DNA from: Chloroflexota bacterium
Lineage (GTDB): Bacteria > Chloroflexota > Anaerolineae > Anaerolineales > UBA11858
Direction: 5' to 3'
Length of the DNA: 9,681 nt
Assembly (NCBI GenBank): GCA_003513015.1
Contig: DOTA01000222.1
Span: 4,349-14,029, forward strand
This document shows positions 5,231-9,681 of the stretch, piece after piece. The notes beneath the pieces were generated by a model, which was given only the letters and a program-made list of their open reading frames with translations, was not told where the DNA came from and ran no database searches. Position numbers and translations under genes: made by a program. How positions within the stretch are numbered: position 1 is the stretch's first letter; every line of letters begins with the position of its first letter.

Positions 5231-7435
5231 ATGATAACCAATCAGCCAAACCGTGTTTTAAAATTGCTCAACAATACTTATGTTGTGCAAACCAAGCTGG
5301 GGGATATTCTCGTTAATAGCCCTCCGGAAACCTTAAAGTATCTCCGTTCTGAAGGAATAAGTATTCCCAAGTTTGTACTGCTGCCACCCGATATTCCGGT
5401 AGGACAGCAACTGGGATCGAGTGGTTTCGTTTACCTGGGCATAAATTATGCCAGCGTAGAGTTTCTTTTATACGCCAATTACTTCTTTAATGGCGAGGAT
5501 CAAACTTGCATCATCACCGTGACAGAAGATCAGAAGCAGCGCCTCGAGCAAATTTTGCAGGAAACCATCGCTGGCCCGGCTGAGAATGCCGAATATTTTC
5601 CCCACCCCTGGGTGAAACGCGAGTGCGCGGCGATGTCATTTTACCCGCCCTTGGGCAGAGTGACACAATCGGATGATTTAGCGAAAATCCGCAGCCTCGA
5701 GATGGATGGGGGCAATTTAGGGGAGCAAGTTGAAATTGTGTTACAAGGCCAGGAATATATTTTCTTCGAAGATGGTGTTGAAATCGCACGGGTTTCAACG
5801 CTTATCGATGAGATTCCGATGCCCTTGATGTTGGCCCCACCTCACCCCATTCAGAGGCAGGAGATCACCCTGCAATTTATTGGCGGGAGTGACGGCTTCG
5901 ATCCCGAAGGAATCACCACTTGCTTTTTGGCCTATTTTGGTGCTACCGGAGAGGATACTGCCACTCTTTTTGATGCAGCTGCCTATCTCCGCATGCGTTT
6001 GGGCAATTTGGGGATTGCTCCCAACCAGATTTCAGAAGTTTTTATCAGCCATCTCCATGAAGATCACATCGCCGGTTTACCGGAACTCTTGCTCATGGGT
6101 GGCTGCCGCATTCGGGTCATCACATCTGAAACCATTTATCGCAGTTTGTTGCGGGTTTTGAGCGCTATGTTAGCCTTGCCCCAAGAAGATATTGCGGTTT
6201 TGTTTGATTTCAGCCCCTTGGAGCCGGATTATCCTCTGCAAATTGATGGCAAGAGATTTGAAGCCGTGTACGCCATCCATACCATCCCGACGCTGGCCGT
6301 GCGGGTTAACGGATTATGTTACTCAGGCGATATGCGCTATGATGAGTACTGGTTTGAAGACCTAGAAAAACAGGGAATTCTAAGCGCAACAAGAAAACAA
6401 CAACTTTTAGAATTTGCCCAGGGAGCTAGCATCCTGGTACAAGATGCCGGTGGGGGTACAATCCACACGGCGGTAACCTCTGAAGTGCTCGATTCGCTGG
6501 CTAATAAAAGCCAGCACATCATCCTGACGCACGCTCCTAAGCAGGCACAACAACTCCCCGATTCGCATAAATCTTGGAAAAATATCGTTTTTGCCGAACA
6601 TGGCATGGTGACATCGGTGGGGCAGGCCATAGCTCCAACCGGACAGGCTGAAAAACTTGAAACGATTTCAGCCTGCCCTTTGTATTCACGCCTTTCTATT
6701 GCGGAACGCAACTCGCTGGCTCAAAAGGCTACAATAACAGAGTGGAAAACTGGCGAAACTATTCTGGAATTAGGGGATCGCTGTGATGGAGCGGTATATA
6801 TTGTGCATACCGGGCTGGCGGAGGTCTGGGATGGATCGAAGCGGGTTCAGGTTGCCGGGCGAGGAACCTCCATTGGAGAACGTTGTGCGTTGATGGGGAA
6901 TACCTATTCTTTAGCGGTGATTGCGCACGGTCCTGTGAAATTGTTACGCCTGGAATCTGAAATATTTCAAGCCATTGCCAAGCGCTTGGGTTTGCAATCT
7001 GCCATCGAGCGCGCAGAGCGGCTTTGGGATCATCCGATTTTTCACCGTTTACCCTGGGTGATGCTCTTAGATTTAGCTCTGGATTTTCAACCCTGGCATT
7101 TACCCACCGGACGCTTGCTCTTTGAATATGGGAAAATGGGGCACGAATGTTATATGCTTATTTCTGGGGCTGTAACGATTTTCGATAAAGATTTGAATCC
7201 ATTGGGAATACTGAATGAGGATGGTGAGTTCTTTGGTGCCCGTTCGGTGCTGTTCAACCAACCGCGCAATGCTTATGCTTGCGTTTCAGCGGATGCGGAG
7301 ATTTGGGTCTTGCCGGCTTCAGCCTTGATGCGTTTGCAGTTTGTGTATCCGGGGGTGATCTTACATTTGCGAGCGGTTGAGTTATCTCGGCAGGGCATGC
7401 CCCCCTTGGTCAGCGCACTAAACCTCGTTCCCTAG
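5231..7435 (+). CDS. MBL-fold metallohydrolase fused to two cyclic-nucleotide-binding domains
   Basis: This is a 734-residue protein without signal peptide or membrane segments. Residues 1-210 are unassigned; the opening G24-DILVNSPPETLKYL resembles the first strands of an MBL fold, but VLLPPD stands where the HxHxDH loop would be expected. Residues about 212-455 are a complete MBL domain: H274-L-H276-E-D278-H279, H350, D367 (in SGD) and H434 (in LTHAPK), a full set of ligands for two zinc ions as in RNase Z-like and phosphodiesterase-like members. CNB domains lie at about 480-595 and 603-725. The first keeps E550 of the phosphate-binding cassette but has Y559 where Arg is expected; the second keeps R679 but has A670 for the Glu. 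A hydrolase controlled by, or acting on, a phosphate-containing signal is likely, but the substrate is unknown. The gene starts from its own promoter. The ATG at 5231 is preferred over an in-frame TTG at 5165 that lies in the -35 box. Its stop codon is 9 bp from that of the convergent kinase. Confidence 0.85.
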   Translation: MITNQPNRVLKLLNNTYVVQTKLGDILVNSPPETLKYLRSEGISIPKFVLLPPDIPVGQQLGSSGFVYLGINYASVEFLLYANYFFNGEDQTCIITVTEDQKQRLEQILQETIAGPAENAEYFPHPWVKRECAAMSFYPPLGRVTQSDDLAKIRSLEMDGGNLGEQVEIVLQGQEYIFFEDGVEIARVSTLIDEIPMPLMLAPPHPIQRQEITLQFIGGSDGFDPEGITTCFLAYFGATGEDTATLFDAAAYLRMRLGNLGIAPNQISEVFISHLHEDHIAGLPELLLMGGCRIRVITSETIYRSLLRVLSAMLALPQEDIAVLFDFSPLEPDYPLQIDGKRFEAVYAIHTIPTLAVRVNGLCYSGDMRYDEYWFEDLEKQGILSATRKQQLLEFAQGASILVQDAGGGTIHTAVTSEVLDSLANKSQHIILTHAPKQAQQLPDSHKSWKNIVFAEHGMVTSVGQAIAPTGQAEKLETISACPLYSRLSIAERNSLAQKATITEWKTGETILELGDRCDGAVYIVHTGLAEVWDGSKRVQVAGRGTSIGERCALMGNTYSLAVIAHGPVKLLRLESEIFQAIAKRLGLQSAIERAERLWDHPIFHRLPWVMLLDLALDFQPWHLPTGRLLFEYGKMGHECYMLISGAVTIFDKDLNPLGILNEDGEFFGARSVLFNQPRNAYACVSADAEIWVLPASALMRLQFVYPGVILHLRAVELSRQGMPPLVSALNLVP

Positions 7436-7444
7436 GGTTGGCTG

Positions 7445-9681
7445 CTAGTCGGTTGATTCCCTGCCGGGTGAGGTGATGGGCAGCGTAAATGTAAAGATGC
7501 TGCCACCTTTCGGGTGAGAATCAACCCAAATGCGGCCTCCGTGAGCTTCCACCGCCAGGCGGCAGAAGGTCAGCCCCAGACCGGTTCCCCTGCGCTTTGA
7601 ACGTTGTCCGGGAACCTGCACAAAACGCTCAAAAATTCTTTCGCGATATTCATCTGGGATGCCCGGCCCTGAATCCTGCACTTTGACCGCGATAAAATCA
7701 TCGGAGATCTGTTCAACTGAAATTGTAACTTGCCCACCTTGTGGGGTAAATTTAATGGCGTTATCCACCAGGTTGGTTAGCACCCGGCTCAATTTATTGC
7801 GATCTGCCCAAACGAGGGGGAGTTCATCCGTGGTTTTCGAGCGGATAATCACATTATCATTGTTGGCGCGGGTTGTAAACTCGAACAACAATTCAGAGAT
7901 CAATTGTGGCATATCGATCGCTTGGGAAGTCAATTCCATTCGACCCGATTGAAGGCGCGCAATTTCCAGCAAAGCATCCGTCAGATCCAGAATCCGGTTG
8001 GCGGAGCGTTGGCCCACCAGGATGGATTGGCGAATAATAATATCATCATTTTCGCGATCAACGGGTTCATTCATACAGTCGGAGAGCAGCTCCAGTGCGC
8101 TAACGATGGCGCTCATGGGAGAGCGAAGATCGTGGACAATCGTTTCTGTAATGGCCTCGCGGGCCTGCTCGATTTCGCGCGCTTCGGTAATATCTCGCAA
8201 CAAAAGCATCCAACCGATCACCTGACCGTCGCGCCCCCAAACTGCTGTGGTATACCGCTCAATCACATGCGAGCTTTGGGCAGCGTGGGGTTCAACCACG
8301 GTTTTGGGCATGATAGGGATATGTTTTTGGTGCAATGTCTCCAGCAGGCTCTTGATTTCAATTTGATTAAACCCAATCGACGTGAGAACTTCATCGGGTA
8401 ATTCCTGAAGCGGGTTTTGTGGAAATTTCTCAAGCGGCAGCCCCGTGAGCATTCGAAGCGGCTCGTTGGCCAGCAAAACATGCCCATCAATATCTACCAT
8501 TAAAATCCCCTCTTCGATGGAATTGAGAATGGCGGCCAGGCGATCGCGACCATTGGTGGCTTCCTGAAAATAATAGGCGTTTTGAAATGCAATCGAACCC
8601 TGTGCCAGGATGGCTTGAATGAGTTTGGTTTCGCTCTCATCCAAAATATGCTCTTTTTGCAGATGCAAGATCACCAACCCCGGAGGGTGCCGGGTTATTT
8701 CAAGAGGAAAAACAAACAACTGGCAATCACCACATCCCTGAGAAAACAGCCTGGCCAGGGGGTTGGTCGCAGCCAGGGGATTGAAACCCGTTTTCGAAAA
8801 TTGATCGTAGATATTCTCGATTTGGGAAATTTGACCGGGCAAATGCTTGCCGGATTCCCCTAACAACGCGTAGCTTTGGGAGGCTTCAGACCAGTGATAA
8901 ACACCAATTGCCAGGGCTTGTAAAATGGCGTTCATTGCCTGGGTAATCGCGGCGGCCACATCATCGGGTGAAACTGCGCCTACCAGGTGGTTACTCACCT
9001 GATACAGTGTTGATTGTTCTCTCAAGCGCCGTTGGGTTTCTTGATACAACTCGGCATTGATGATGTCGATGGCGGCCTGATTGGCCAATTGGGTTACAAA
9101 GGATTCTTCGCTTTCAGAATAGGCATTGAAATCGGTGCTTTCAACGGTAATTACCCCCAGGATGCGATTCTCGTAGATGATCGGCACACTCAGTTGGGAA
9201 CGCGTATCACCCTGACGCATATCCAGATAATCAGGGTCTTGCAGCATATTCGGGACATTGGCAATTTTTCCCGTTCGGGCAACGCGTCCGGTGATGCCGC
9301 GATCAAATGGAAAAGATTTATCAGATATCTGGTACCCCTGCAATGCCCTAACCTCGATATTTTTGGTTGCCGGGTTATAAATGGCAACAGTCCCGCAGCA
9401 AGAGTTGGTCATTTCCAGGGTGTACTCTAAAATGAGGGTATATAAATGCTCAGAGTGGGTAGCCGCGGATAATTCCCGCCCTACAGCTTCAAGTGTGGTC
9501 AGTTGATTGACACGCTGGGCCAAGGCAATATCGGTGCGGGCGTGCAAGCGAGCGTTCGCTACTGCCAAAGCTGCTTGTGAGGCAAAGGTTTGTAAAATTC
9601 CGGTTTCTTCAGGCGTGAAGTTATGCGGATTATCAAAGTAAACCGATAGAAAGCCAATTTTACCGTCTGGGGTGACCAGGG
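7445..9681 (-). CDS. Multi-GAF/PAS sensor histidine kinase, N-terminus beyond the window
   Basis: The frame is open to the right edge, so the gene is 5'-partial; 744 residues are visible, numbered here from the edge. Residues 1-45 are the end of a GAF domain (GKIGFLSVYFDN, then FASQAALAVANARL). Further GAF domains lie at about 58-215 and 222-375; the third carries C316-G-D-C319. A PAS domain follows at about 384-500. The HisKA helix has the phospho-acceptor H516 in HDLRSP. The ATPase domain has an N box (NLVDNAIKF, 636-644), a G1 box (DSGPGIP, 669-675) and a G2 box (GTGLGL, 698-703). No membrane segment is visible, so the kinase looks cytosolic, sensing small ligands, redox state or light-type signals through GAF/PAS. 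No receiver domain or response-regulator gene is nearby. An in-frame TTG at 9568 should not be taken as the start, because GAF sequence continues upstream of it. It converges on the MBL-CNB gene with a 9-bp gap and no obvious terminator. Confidence 0.93.
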   Translation of the reverse strand, partial: LVTPDGKIGFLSVYFDNPHNFTPEETGILQTFASQAALAVANARLHARTDIALAQRVNQLTTLEAVGRELSAATHSEHLYTLILEYTLEMTNSCCGTVAIYNPATKNIEVRALQGYQISDKSFPFDRGITGRVARTGKIANVPNMLQDPDYLDMRQGDTRSQLSVPIIYENRILGVITVESTDFNAYSESEESFVTQLANQAAIDIINAELYQETQRRLREQSTLYQVSNHLVGAVSPDDVAAAITQAMNAILQALAIGVYHWSEASQSYALLGESGKHLPGQISQIENIYDQFSKTGFNPLAATNPLARLFSQGCGDCQLFVFPLEITRHPPGLVILHLQKEHILDESETKLIQAILAQGSIAFQNAYYFQEATNGRDRLAAILNSIEEGILMVDIDGHVLLANEPLRMLTGLPLEKFPQNPLQELPDEVLTSIGFNQIEIKSLLETLHQKHIPIMPKTVVEPHAAQSSHVIERYTTAVWGRDGQVIGWMLLLRDITEAREIEQAREAITETIVHDLRSPMSAIVSALELLSDCMNEPVDRENDDIIIRQSILVGQRSANRILDLTDALLEIARLQSGRMELTSQAIDMPQLISELLFEFTTRANNDNVIIRSKTTDELPLVWADRNKLSRVLTNLVDNAIKFTPQGGQVTISVEQISDDFIAVKVQDSGPGIPDEYRERIFERFVQVPGQRSKRRGTGLGLTFCRLAVEAHGGRIWVDSHPKGGSIFTFTLPITSPGRESTD

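Noticed and set aside
6337..6711. 124-codon minus-strand open frame within the MBL-CNB gene
   Set aside because: Its Cys- and Ser-rich composition is the reverse reading of conserved MBL sequence; no motif supports it.
7904..8401. 165-codon plus-strand open frame opposite the histidine kinase
   Set aside because: It is antisense to the well-defined PAS/HisKA coding region, has no recognisable family features, and looks like a shadow of that gene.
9014..9430. 138-codon plus-strand open frame opposite the second GAF domain
   Set aside because: It lies wholly antisense to conserved GAF coding sequence, with no family resemblance or ribosome site of note.
9566..9568. TTG as the start codon of the histidine kinase
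   Set aside because: The frame continues upstream without a stop to the window edge and encodes typical GAF-domain sequence, so the true start is outside the window.

Overview
The window is bacterial chromosomal DNA of roughly balanced base composition. It is densely coded and carries no rRNA, tRNA, CRISPR array or transposon. The gene types suggest a Chloroflexota (Anaerolineae-like) bacterium: a site-2 protease with a soluble N-terminal domain, a SulP carrier fused to STAS and cyclic-nucleotide-binding (CNB) domains, a metallo-beta-lactamase (MBL) fold fused to CNB domains, and a multi-GAF histidine kinase. That assignment is an inference from protein style. No marker gene is present to prove it.

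Layout, left to right. Bases 1-181 hold no recognisable gene, only a possible extended -10 promoter. Bases 182-3658 carry a plus-strand pair 15 bp apart: an intramembrane M50-type zinc protease, then a 743-residue SulP-STAS-CNB anion transporter. After a 114-bp gap comes a plus-strand DHH/DHHA1 phosphoesterase (3773-4651). It is closed by a strong symmetrical hairpin (4682-4709) that can also terminate the convergent minus-strand FmdB-type zinc-ribbon gene (4728-5045). A compact divergent regulatory region (5046-5230) has a near-consensus sigma-70 promoter facing each way, with a 7-bp inverted repeat centred between them. The rightward promoter serves a large protein (5231-7435) made of an unassigned N-terminal region, a complete MBL zinc site and two CNB domains. 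The right end is a minus-strand cytosolic hybrid-sensor-type histidine kinase (GAF-GAF-GAF-PAS-HisKA-HATPase). It runs off the window at its N-terminus and converges on the MBL-CNB gene with only 9 bp between stop codons.

The theme is membrane and signalling functions, with nucleotide-type ligands recurring: three CNB folds in two proteins plus a DHH phosphoesterase. The most notable observation is that each of the three CNB folds has lost one of the two residues that normally hold the cyclic phosphate (Arg, Arg and Glu respectively). They may therefore sense another ligand or act structurally. The N-terminal 210 residues of the MBL-CNB protein are the least explained part of the window.
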